A stretch of DNA of 64,000 bases from Vibrio rotiferianus CAIM 577 = LMG 21460. GTDB taxonomy: Bacteria > Pseudomonadota > Gammaproteobacteria > Enterobacterales > Vibrionaceae. This document shows positions 56,327-64,000 of this stretch, piece after piece. A program made the position numbers and the translations under genes. Location: assembly GCF_002741985.1 (NCBI RefSeq), contig NZ_APHW01000010.1, positions 124,001 to 188,000 of the forward strand, read 5' to 3'. The notes under the pieces are model-generated. The model saw only the letters and a program-made list of their open reading frames with translations, made no database searches and was not told the origin of the DNA. Position 1 is the first letter of the stretch, and each line of letters opens with the position of its first letter.

Positions 56327-56662
56327 ATGTCTCTACCTCCTTGCCCAAACTGTAACTCAGAATACGTTTATCCAGACCAAGACCACCTTGTTTGCCCAGA
56401 GTGCGCTCACGAATGGAACCCGACTCAGGTAGCAGAAGAAGACGTCGTAAACGTGAAAGATGCCAACGGCACTTTGCTGCAGGAAGGTGATAAGGTCACG
56501 TTAGCGAAAGACTTAAAAGTAAAAGGCAGTTCGCTGGTACTTAAGATCGGCACCAAAGCAGTGATTCGTTGTATTAAAGACGGCAAAGATCATCAACTAG
56601 ATTGTAAAGTCGATGGTGCTGGTGAAATGATGGTAACTGCGCAGTTTGTGAAAAAAGCGTAA
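56327..56662 (+). CDS. yjdM: PhnA/YjdM family zinc-ribbon protein
   Basis: 111-aa protein with an N-terminal zinc ribbon (CPNC at residues 6-9, CPEC at 23-26) and a C-terminal SH3-like PhnA domain (DANGTLLQEGDKVTLAKDLK; LKIGTKAVIRCI). Historically called alkylphosphonate utilisation protein PhnA, although the family's real function is unclear. A terminator follows. Confidence 0.92.
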   Translation: MSLPPCPNCNSEYVYPDQDHLVCPECAHEWNPTQVAEEDVVNVKDANGTLLQEGDKVTLAKDLKVKGSSLVLKIGTKAVIRCIKDGKDHQLDCKVDGAGEMMVTAQFVKKA

Positions 56663-56704
56663 TTTAGGTAGTACTAGGTCAACAGACCTTAAACGTTTTC
56701 TATT

Positions 56705-56734
56705 AAAACCTCGGCTTATATACCGAGGTTTTTC
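56705..56734 (+). terminator. Rho-independent terminator after yjdM
   Basis: Stem AAAACCTCGG / CCGAGGTTTT with an eight-base loop and a T-run. Confidence 0.88.
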
Positions 56735-56847
56735 TTTTTAGTTTCATTCTTTTTAATTCTCCGTCGGAAAATCACTTAGCTGATTTGTATCAGCTATTTT
56801 CATATCTATTCTATTTCTCTTACCTACATAAAGGTGCATGAGTAAAA

Positions 56848-57330
56848 ATGGATACGAAAGAGTATGCGCCGGAGTATACAAGTAAAGAAAAACTGGTAAG
56901 GGTTATGAGCGTCGGTGTTCTCGGCGCCGGAGTGTTTGGATTATATAAATTCATAGCTAAACCCTACCTAGAGGGTATTGCTTCAGATCCAGAATGTTAC
57001 GAGATAATGGGAATGTCAGGGGTAGAGTTTGTATGGAACCTAATATTCTTTGGGTACCCATTTCTAATGTTCGTATTAACTGTTGTTTTGATGCTGCCTT
57101 TGGGGATTCGTGGTTTTATCGAGGGACAGTTCCCACCGAGAGGTGTCAAAGTATATAAGCCAACCGTTATTCGACGAGGAGCGCTGGGAGTGTTTTTCTC
57201 TGCCGTTCATATTGTTCTACCAGCTTCTGCTTTTGGCGTAACAGTTTGGGGGCATTTCCAAATAGATATAATGATGGCCTTGCACTCATCTCAGCAGAGT
57301 GCAGTGTGTACGCAATCATACAAGCTGTGA
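56848..57330 (+). CDS. small membrane protein of unknown function
   Basis: 160-aa protein that I do not recognise. Three hydrophobic segments (about residues 20-37, 62-85, 110-133) suggest an inner-membrane protein. The ATG at 56848 follows AAGGTG. It stands alone between a terminator and the chemoreceptor promoter. Confidence 0.6.
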   Translation: MDTKEYAPEYTSKEKLVRVMSVGVLGAGVFGLYKFIAKPYLEGIASDPECYEIMGMSGVEFVWNLIFFGYPFLMFVLTVVLMLPLGIRGFIEGQFPPRGVKVYKPTVIRRGALGVFFSAVHIVLPASAFGVTVWGHFQIDIMMALHSSQQSAVCTQSYKL

Positions 57331-57455
57331 TCTTACTTCCTAAAAATCTACATATTAAATTCAATTATTTGTTGAATTTGAATTATTCATCGTAAAGATA
57401 AAAATAATTATAATATGTTGCACGGTATCTGGAATTACTCGCTCTATACCTCTGG

Positions 57456-57461
57456 TATAAT
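57456..57461 (+). promoter_or_regulatory. extended -10 promoter element upstream of the second chemoreceptor
   Basis: TGGTATAAT is a perfect extended -10 (TGnTATAAT), 38 bp before the ATG. No good -35 is visible at the standard spacing, which is common for extended -10 promoters. Confidence 0.45.
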
Positions 57462-57498
57462 CGGATGCAATTTAAACAATAACAAAGGGCATCTTTTT

Positions 57499-59136
57499 AT
57501 GTTCAACAACATGTCTATTAAGCAGAAGATAGTGCTTCCTCTTACTTTAATGATTGCATTATTAACTATCAGCTCTGTTTTAAATGTTCTGACGATGTGG
57601 AAGCAGGCAGAACTTACCGATACGCTCAATGAACAAATCATTCCAAACTTATTTACTATTGAGGATGCCTACCGCGATCTTTATCAAGCGACTTCGGCAA
57701 TTCAAGGTTTAGCTCTCGCAGAAACTCAAGCTGAGATTGACCACCACCTGTTCGAATATAAAGACAACGCGTATAAAGCCCTTCCGCGCATGAAAAAGTC
57801 GCTGGAGTTAACCCAAGCGGGTTTGTTACCAGCAAATCAAGCTAACGAAACCCATCAGCTAGTGAGTTTGGGCGAAAAATGGCTCAATAGCTATGAAGAG
57901 ATGATTAACTCACCACAATCTCAATGGTCGAGTTTTTACATGGAGCACAAAGGCCAATTCGACAAGCAGTTCGTTGCGGTTCGTAAACAGCTTAACGTAG
58001 TGAAAGATGCGATAGAAGCTGAGCAGAAGTCACTTAATGCTCAGATTCGTGCGGCATCGACTCGCGCGGAATTAATTTTGGGTGCTGGCATTGCAATCGT
58101 TATTCTTGCAGCTCTGGGAATGGTCATTGTGTTGCTTCGTACTGTAATGAAACCAATCAACGATATTAAAGAGGCAATGACAGAAATTGCATCTGGTAAT
58201 GGTGATTTGAGTCAGCGCATTAACATGAATGCGAAAGATGAGATTGGGCAGTTGGCTGGTGCTTTCAATGAGTTCGTTTCCAAGATCCAAACAACGGTGT
58301 CTCAAGTTATCGAGAGTACGAACACGCTACGTAACGAAATGTCGCACCTGAATGAGCTGACTGCGACCATTGCTGATTCTACCTCTCATCAGCAAAAAGA
58401 CAGCGAAGCCGTAGCGGCTGCTGTCCATGAGATGCAGGTTACAAGCCGTAATGTAAGTGATAGTGCGACAGAGGCAGCGATGGCTAGCCAAACTGCTAAC
58501 GAAGAACTCACCAACACCAATATTACTTTGGATAAGACCGTTCAATCGATTCGTTTACTTGCAACAGATATTGAAAGTGCAAGTGAGGTTATCAATACAC
58601 TGGATAACGACGTAAGCAACATTGCTTCAGTGTTGGATGTGATTCGCGGTATTGCAGAGCAGACGAACTTACTAGCATTGAATGCGGCGATTGAGGCAGC
58701 TCGTGCAGGTGAGCAAGGTCGTGGTTTTGCGGTAGTAGCGGATGAGGTTCGATCACTGGCTAGCCGCACTCAACAAAGTACTGGAGAAATTCAATCTATG
58801 ATTGAGAAGCTTCAGTCTGGCGCCAAGCAGGCAGTAGAAGTTATGCAAGGCAGTCAACTAAGCAGCGAAGAAACCATTAGCTCTGCCGGACATGCAAGTG
58901 ATTCACTGGCTGAAATCCTAAACGCGATTGCGCGAATGAACGAGATGAATACCCACATCGCGACTGCAGCTAGCCAACAAAGTACCGTGAGCGATGACGT
59001 AAACAGAAACGTGCAAGGTATAGCAGACAGCAGCACTTCGATTGTAGATGTTGTGAATCAAGCGCAGCAATCACTGTCTATGCTATCTGAACAAACGCTA
59101 CAACTAGATAAACAAGTGAGTCAGTTCCGAGTTTAA
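57499..59136 (+). CDS. methyl-accepting chemotaxis protein
   Basis: 545-aa chemoreceptor. It has a first helix (about residues 11-32), a helical periplasmic sensor of the four-helix-bundle type (residues ~35-190), a second helix around 193-215, a HAMP domain and the MCP signalling domain. The tip carries [20 protein letters not shown] and [13 protein letters not shown] (around residues 386-422). The start at 57499 gives the standard [15 protein letters not shown]-terminus; the frame upstream covers promoter DNA. Ligand unknown. Confidence 0.92.
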   Translation: MFNNMSIKQKIVLPLTLMIALLTISSVLNVLTMWKQAELTDTLNEQIIPNLFTIEDAYRDLYQATSAIQGLALAETQAEIDHHLFEYKDNAYKALPRMKKSLELTQAGLLPANQANETHQLVSLGEKWLNSYEEMINSPQSQWSSFYMEHKGQFDKQFVAVRKQLNVVKDAIEAEQKSLNAQIRAASTRAELILGAGIAIVILAALGMVIVLLRTVMKPINDIKEAMTEIASGNGDLSQRINMNAKDEIGQLAGAFNEFVSKIQTTVSQVIESTNTLRNEMSHLNELTATIADSTSHQQKDSEAVAAAVHEMQVTSRNVSDSATEAAMASQTANEELTNTNITLDKTVQSIRLLATDIESASEVINTLDNDVSNIASVLDVIRGIAEQTNLLALNAAIEAARAGEQGRGFAVVADEVRSLASRTQQSTGEIQSMIEKLQSGAKQAVEVMQGSQLSSEETISSAGHASDSLAEILNAIARMNEMNTHIATAASQQSTVSDDVNRNVQGIADSSTSIVDVVNQAQQSLSMLSEQTLQLDKQVSQFRV

Positions 59137-59164
59137 TTTACTGCTGTCAGTATTCTAATTTTTG

Positions 59165-59190
59165 AGCCCGCCTTGTGCGGGCTTTATTTT
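59165..59190 (+). terminator. Rho-independent terminator after the second chemoreceptor
   Basis: Stem AGCCCGC / GCGGGCT with a five-base loop and a T-rich tail. The gap from here to 59473 has no gene and is A/T-rich. Confidence 0.85.
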
Positions 59191-59380
59191 TGGTCATCCC
59201 CATTTCTTTGTTACGAATTCTCTTATTTTGTCCACTCTTTTTCCTTGTTTTTATTGAGAAAAAACTCACTTTGATTGCTCACAGAAAATTTGTTTTTCCA
59301 ATAAAAAATCACCTAAATTGAGAGTTCAATAACAGCTTTAAAACAAACATTTTTGTCTATCGTAAAGAGCGGTAAATTTT

Positions 59381-59394
59381 GTTGTATGTACAAC
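59381..59394. promoter_or_regulatory. palindrome upstream of the RND efflux operon
   Basis: GTTGTA-TG-TACAAC is a perfect palindrome 80 bp before the adaptor start, inside the presumed promoter. Efflux operons are often repressed by TetR-type regulators at such palindromes; no regulator gene lies adjacent, so the role is unproven. Confidence 0.35.
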
Positions 59395-59473
59395 ATTGAG
59401 TAATTATCATCCCGACTAATATTTGCTGGCTTCAAATAAAGCCAGATTTTTTAGTTAGGAAGAGAGAATTTTC

Positions 59474-60610
59474 ATGACACGTAGAACCACGCTATCGCTT
59501 TTGATTGCGTCGAGCCTTTTATTGGCGGGATGTGAGCAAAGCCAAGAGGGACAAGCACAAGGTGGTCCAGCGCCAACTCCTGAAGTCACCGTGATGACGG
59601 TAGCACCGACTTATCAGGCATTAACGGTAGAATTACCAGGTCGTAGCCGAGCGTTTAAAGAAGCAGAAGTTCGTCCGCAGGTAACAGGCATTATTTCAGA
59701 GCGCAATTTCGTTGAGGGTGGTGTGGTCGAAAAAGGTCAGTCGCTTTACCAGATCGATGACTCTACATTCCAAGCTGATTTATTAAGTGCTGAAGCGGAA
59801 CTTATTCGCGCGCAAGCGTCGGAAGAATCGACGTACTCAACCGTTCGTCGTTACCGTGCGTTGATCACTAAGAAGTCTATCAGTCAGCAAGATCTTGACG
59901 AGGCAGAAGCGGCTTACAAAGAAGCGAAAGCGCAAGTGTTGGTAGCAAAAGCGAAGATCAACACAGCGAAGATCAATCTGTCTTACGCACAAGTAAAAGC
60001 GCCAATCAGTGGTGTGATCAGCAAGTCAAACGTGACGGCGGGTGCACTTGTTACTGCGAACCAAGCAGCGACGCTGACGACTATCCAACAGCTAGACCCA
60101 ATCAATGTTGATATCGTGCAATCTTCTGCGCAGCTACTCCGTTTGAAAGCAGCGATGTCACAAGGTCACTTGCAAAAAGACGAATCAGCTCAGGTAACAC
60201 TAACGCTTGAAGACGGGTCGACTTACGCACACAAAGGTACGATGAAGTTTACCGAAGTGAACGTAGATGAAAGTACTGGCAGCGTAACGCTACGTGCAGA
60301 ATTCGCGAATCCAGATGGTTTGTTGCTACCGGGTATGTTCGTGCGTGCAACGGTAACAGTAGGTGTGGATCCTGTGGCGATTCTTATCCCGCAAAACACA
60401 GTTACGCGTGACGCGACGGGTAAAGCATCGGTTATGACTGTAGGTGCGGACAATAAAGTGACGATTACTCCGGTAACGACAGCTGAATCTATCGATAACC
60501 AGTGGCGTATCACTGAAGGCTTAAAAGCGGGTGACAAAGTTATTACGACGGGGCTTCAAATGGTTCGACCTGGTAGTCCAGTAACCATTCAATCAGGTGA
60601 GCAGGCATAA
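59474..60610 (+). CDS. RND efflux periplasmic adaptor subunit (AcrA family)
   Basis: 378-aa membrane-fusion lipoprotein with lipobox LLAGC (Cys20). Lipoyl halves ([40 protein letters not shown]) flank a helical hairpin (residues ~95-160), followed by beta-barrel and membrane-proximal domains. It links the inner-membrane pump to TolC. The permease gene follows after 2 bp. GC-rich codons and length match Vibrio VmeA-type adaptors. Confidence 0.93.
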   Translation: MTRRTTLSLLIASSLLLAGCEQSQEGQAQGGPAPTPEVTVMTVAPTYQALTVELPGRSRAFKEAEVRPQVTGIISERNFVEGGVVEKGQSLYQIDDSTFQADLLSAEAELIRAQASEESTYSTVRRYRALITKKSISQQDLDEAEAAYKEAKAQVLVAKAKINTAKINLSYAQVKAPISGVISKSNVTAGALVTANQAATLTTIQQLDPINVDIVQSSAQLLRLKAAMSQGHLQKDESAQVTLTLEDGSTYAHKGTMKFTEVNVDESTGSVTLRAEFANPDGLLLPGMFVRATVTVGVDPVAILIPQNTVTRDATGKASVMTVGADNKVTITPVTTAESIDNQWRITEGLKAGDKVITTGLQMVRPGSPVTIQSGEQA

Positions 60611-60612
60611 TC

Positions 60613-63147
60613 ATGGCACGATTCTTTATCGATCGTCCGGTGTTTGCTTGGGTTCTTGCGATTCTGACTATGTTGGCGGGCGTAATGTCCTTGTTCAACT
60701 TGCCGGTTTCTCAATACCCAACGATTTCACCGACCACGATCTCTATCAGTGCTCGTTACCCTGGTGCTTCTGCGAAAACCGTAGAAGACTCTGTGACTCA
60801 GGTTATCGAGCAAAACATGACCGGTCTGGACTACCTGCGCTACCTAAACTCAAGCAGTGATGCGTTTGGTAACGCAACCATCACGCTGACGTTTGATAGC
60901 GAAGCTGATCCAGATATCGCGCAAGTTCAGGTGCAGAACAAGCTGCAATTGGCGATGACATCACTTCCGATGGAAGTACAAAGCCAAGGTATCGTTGTAA
61001 ACAAATCTAACACCTCATTCTTGATGGTTGTGGCGGTTTATTCAGAAGACCCGGACTTTACGGAAAATGACATCGGTGACTTTGTTGTTACCAATATTCA
61101 AGATCCGATCAGCCGTGTAACGGGCGTAGGTCAAGTGCAAGCGTTTGGTTCTCAATACGCAATGCGTGTTTGGCTAGACCCATTCAAATTGACTCAGTTC
61201 AACCTTACTGCAATCGACGTTGCGAACGCTATTCGTGAGCAGAACGCGCAGGTTTCTTCTGGCCAGTTGGGTGCTGCACCTGCACAAAAAGGTCAGTTGC
61301 TTAACGCGACGATCTCTTCAGCAAGCCGTTTAACCAGCGTGGCTGAATTTAGAAACATCATTCTGAAATCAGAAGCGAACGGCTCGAACGTTTATCTGAA
61401 AGACGTAGCGCGTGTTGAGCGCGGCGCAGAAAGCTACGACATCAAAGGTCAGTACAACGGCTTTCCGGCAGCTGGTCTTGGTATCTCTCTAGGTACTGGT
61501 GCGAACGCGTTAGAAACGGCAGAAGCAGTAAAAGAACGTCTTGGTCAGTTAAGTGCGACTTTCCCAGATGGTTTGAAGATCGCTTACCCGTTTGAGACAA
61601 CGCCATTCGTTGATGCGTCGATCAAAGAAGTAATCAAGACACTGCTTGAAGCGATCGTGTTGGTATTCTTGATCATGTACCTGTTCTTGCAGAACTTCCG
61701 TGCGACTATCATTCCAACAATTGCGGTTCCGGTGGTATTGCTGGGTACGTTCGCGATCCTTTACGCGACCGGCTTTAGTGTTAACACCTTAACCATGTTT
61801 GCGATGGTTCTGGCAATCGGCTTGCTGGTGGACGATGCGATCGTTGTGGTAGAGAACGTGGAACGTGTGATGCACGAAGACGGTCTCGATCCAAAAGAAG
61901 CGACTAAGAAGTCGATGGGGCAGATCACTGGCGCGCTAGTGGGTGTTGGTTTGACGCTGTCTGCGGTATTCGTACCGATGGCATTCATGTCTGGCTCAAC
62001 TGGTGTTATCTACCGTCAGTTCTCTATCACCATCGTAGCGGCGATGACGCTATCGGTATTGGTGGCGATCATTCTTACTCCGGCACTTTGTGCGAGCTTA
62101 CTGAAAAAAGGCGACGCGGAATTTTCGGATAAGAAAGGCTTCTTCGGCTGGTTCAACCGCAAGTTTGATGCGGCAACGGCGGGTTACGAAGCGGGCGTAG
62201 CGAAAATGCTAAAACGCACGGGTCGTATGCTATTGGTGTTTGTTGCAATGAGTGCGGGTGCAGGTTGGCTATTCATGAACCTACCAACGTCGTTCCTACC
62301 GGATGAAGACCAAGGTACCGTATTCTCAATGGCAATCTTGCCACCGAACTCGACTCAAGAGCAGACTGAAAAGACGCTAGAAAAAGTTCGTGATTACTTC
62401 TTAGAAGAAGAAAAGGACAACGTTAAATCTGTCTTCTCTGTAGCGGGCTTCAGCTTCGCGGGTCAAGGTCAGAACATGGGTATGGCGTTTATCGGTCTGA
62501 AAGATTGGTCAGAACGTGAAGCCCCGGGTTCGGATGCGGCTTCGCTAACAGGTCGAGCGATGGGTTATTTCTCAACGATTAAAGAAGCAATGGTGTTTGC
62601 ATTTGCGCCACCAGCGATTCAAGAGTTGGGTAACGCGACTGGTTTCGATTTCTACCTACAAGACTCAACCGGTAACGGTCACGAAGCGCTTGTAGCGGCT
62701 CAATACCAAATCCTGGGTATGGCAGCACAGAACCCGAAACTAGTGGGCGTGCGTCCAAACGGCCAAGCTGATGCGCCGATGTACCAAGTAAACATCGACC
62801 ACGTCAAACTGCGTGCGCTGGATGTGAGCATCAATGATGTAAACCAAATCCTATCTTCAGCATGGGGTGGCGCGTACATCAACGACTACATCGATCGTGG
62901 ACGCGTGAAGAAAGTGCTGGTGCAGAGTGATTCTGAATATCGTATGCAGCCGAAAGACTTCGACTCATGGTACGTGCGTAACTCACAAGGTGAAATGGTG
63001 CCATTCTCGGCATTCGCAACGGGTGAGTGGACTTATGGCTCTCCGCTATTGCAACGCTTTAACGGTCTACCTGCGATGAACATCCAAGGTGGTGCGGCTC
63101 CGGGCGTAAGTACCGGTGAAGCTATGGCAGAAATCGAAGCATGGTAG
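60613..63147 (+). pseudogene. RND efflux permease (AcrB family), N-terminal part, interrupted by a frameshift
   Basis: First 844 residues of a hydrophobe/amphiphile efflux permease: [18 protein letters not shown] start, porter domains and the proton-relay DD pair at residues 407-408 ([14 protein letters not shown]). It stops after AMAEIEAW, where intact homologues continue through [10 protein letters not shown]. One missing base just before 63141 (GCATGG where GCAATGG is expected) explains the break. With it restored, 60613-63773 would encode ~1053 aa, the normal length. It could be a true mutation that inactivates the pump or a sequence error. Confidence 0.88.
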
Positions 63148-63773
63148 AAAAACTGCCTCCTGGCTTTACGGTGAACTGGAACGGCATTTCTTACGAGGAA
63201 CGTCTGTCTGGTAACCAAGCGCCAATGCTTTACGCGCTATCGATTTTGGTTGTCTTCCTTGTACTAGCAGCACTTTATGAGAGCTGGTCAGTACCATTCG
63301 CGGTTGTGCTTGTAGTGCCTCTCGGTGTGCTAGGTGCGGTACTTGCGGTCATGACTCGCGGTATGGATAACGACGTATTCTTCCAAGTAAGCTTGTTGAC
63401 CACTGTTGGTCTGGCAACGAAGAACGCGATTCTTATCGTCGAATTTGCGAAGGAATACTACGAGAAAGGCGCGGGCTTGATTGAAGCAACCTTGCACGCG
63501 GTACGTGTTCGTCTTCGCCCTATCATCATGACTTCGCTTGCGTTTGGTCTTGGCGTAGTTCCGCTAGCGATCAGTGCGGGTGTAGGCTCTGCGGGTCAGA
63601 ACGCGGTAGGTACAGGTGTACTTGGCGGTATGGTAAGTGCGACCCTGCTTGGTATCTTCTTCGTGCCTGTGTTCTTCGTTGTGGTTGAGCGTTTGTTCGA
63701 CCGCCGCGCAAGAAAAGAGGCTCAAAAAGAGCAAGTGGAATCTACTTCACAACCAACGGCAAGCCAAGAGTAG
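63141..63773 (+). pseudogene. RND efflux permease (AcrB family), C-terminal part
   Basis: 210-residue continuation of the permease in the neighbouring frame. It contains the last helices and the conserved [20 protein letters not shown] segment with the relay Lys. It opens with ATG by chance, without a ribosome site, so independent translation is unlikely. A hydrophilic tail ([20 protein letters not shown]) closes it. Confidence 0.88.
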
Positions 63774-63819
63774 GACTTAGCGCTAAAGACTAAGTTATAC
63801 TATTGCTAATAAGTACAGA

Positions 63820-63848
63820 AAAGGGCGCTTCGGCGTCCTTTATTTTTG
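63820..63848 (+). terminator. Rho-independent terminator after the RND operon
   Basis: Stem AAAGGGCGC / GCGTCCTTT (one G-T pair) closed by a TTCG tetraloop, then a T-run. Confidence 0.85.
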
Positions 63849-63907
63849 GATTCAATTGGATAGTTTGCGTTTGAAGTGAAATATTGAGCCAAGAGCGTGT
63901 GGCAATT

Positions 63908-64000
63908 AGATTCCTGATCTCGCCTAGGCTCGTCGGAATGACGGGGTGTTGTTCTCTCGGTTATGTTTCTCGTCATTCTGAACAGCGAGGGACGAGCATG
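63908..64000. repeat. partial dispersed Vibrio-type intergenic palindromic repeat
   Basis: GAATGACG (63936-63943) and its complement CGTCATTC (63971-63978), together with GATTCCTGATCTCG and a closing GGGACGAG, resemble the intergenic palindromes common in Vibrio genomes. The element is cut by the window end. Confidence 0.5.

Noticed and set aside
60597..60860. 87-codon frame overlapping the RND permease start
   Set aside because: Out-of-frame shadow of a strongly conserved gene, with no homology of its own.
1..64000. CRISPR arrays, rRNA genes, IS elements
   Set aside because: No regularly spaced repeats, rRNA sequence or transposase genes were seen anywhere in the window.

Overview
The window is a stretch of a gammaproteobacterial chromosome, almost certainly a marine Vibrio and probably of the Harveyi clade. 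The order ruvAB, cydABX-ybgE, ybgC-tolQRAB-pal-cpoB, nadA is the Vibrio arrangement, and the proteins read as close Vibrio homologues. The species cannot be fixed from this sequence alone.

Layout. 1-13.5 kb is core genome: a chemoreceptor, Holliday-junction branch migration (ruvA, ruvB), cytochrome bd oxidase (cydA, cydB, cydX, ybgE) behind a long promoter region with two perfect FNR boxes, the complete Tol-Pal envelope operon, and nadA. 13.6-16.8 kb is a compact four-gene operon of a potassium channel with an RCK domain, a DUF350 membrane protein, a YgiB-type protein and a YgiC-type ATP-grasp ligase. 16.9-21.2 kb on the minus strand is a copper-handling cluster: an MbnP-like lipoprotein, an MbnH-like dihaem enzyme, an outer-membrane barrel and a PCuAC chaperone, preceded by a small membrane-protein gene broken by a one-base frameshift. 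21.4-25.3 kb holds a YecA/UPF0149 protein, a hybrid sensor kinase and the alanine exporter alaE.

25.5-49.66 kb is a genomic island inserted at the 3' end of tRNA-Ser(GGA); an imperfect copy of the tRNA 3' end marks its right edge. No integrase is visible. The cargo is a defence-type locus. A divergent DUF6119 (TIGR04141) gene faces a rightward series: an HsdS-like protein, a small unknown protein, an HsdM-like adenine methylase, a second HsdS-like protein, an unknown protein, a 1439-aa P-loop ATPase, two further proteins (the second possibly NurA-like), a HerA-type translocase, a possible nuclease and a Ser/Thr kinase with a helical C-terminus. A terminator follows, then a 1397-aa GHKL-ATPase/DUF3883 protein. 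There is no HsdR-type restriction subunit. The methylase + ATPase + nuclease + kinase content resembles the published methylation-associated defense system (MADS). The match is inferred from domain content, and several of the proteins belong to no family I recognise.

50.4-56.1 kb is an L-lactate utilisation cluster (lldP, lutABC, LysR regulator), followed by a truncated carboxymuconolactone-decarboxylase fragment, phnA/yjdM, a small membrane protein and a second chemoreceptor. 59.5-63.8 kb is an AcrAB-type RND efflux pair whose permease gene is split by an apparent single-base deletion. The window ends inside a dispersed Vibrio intergenic repeat.
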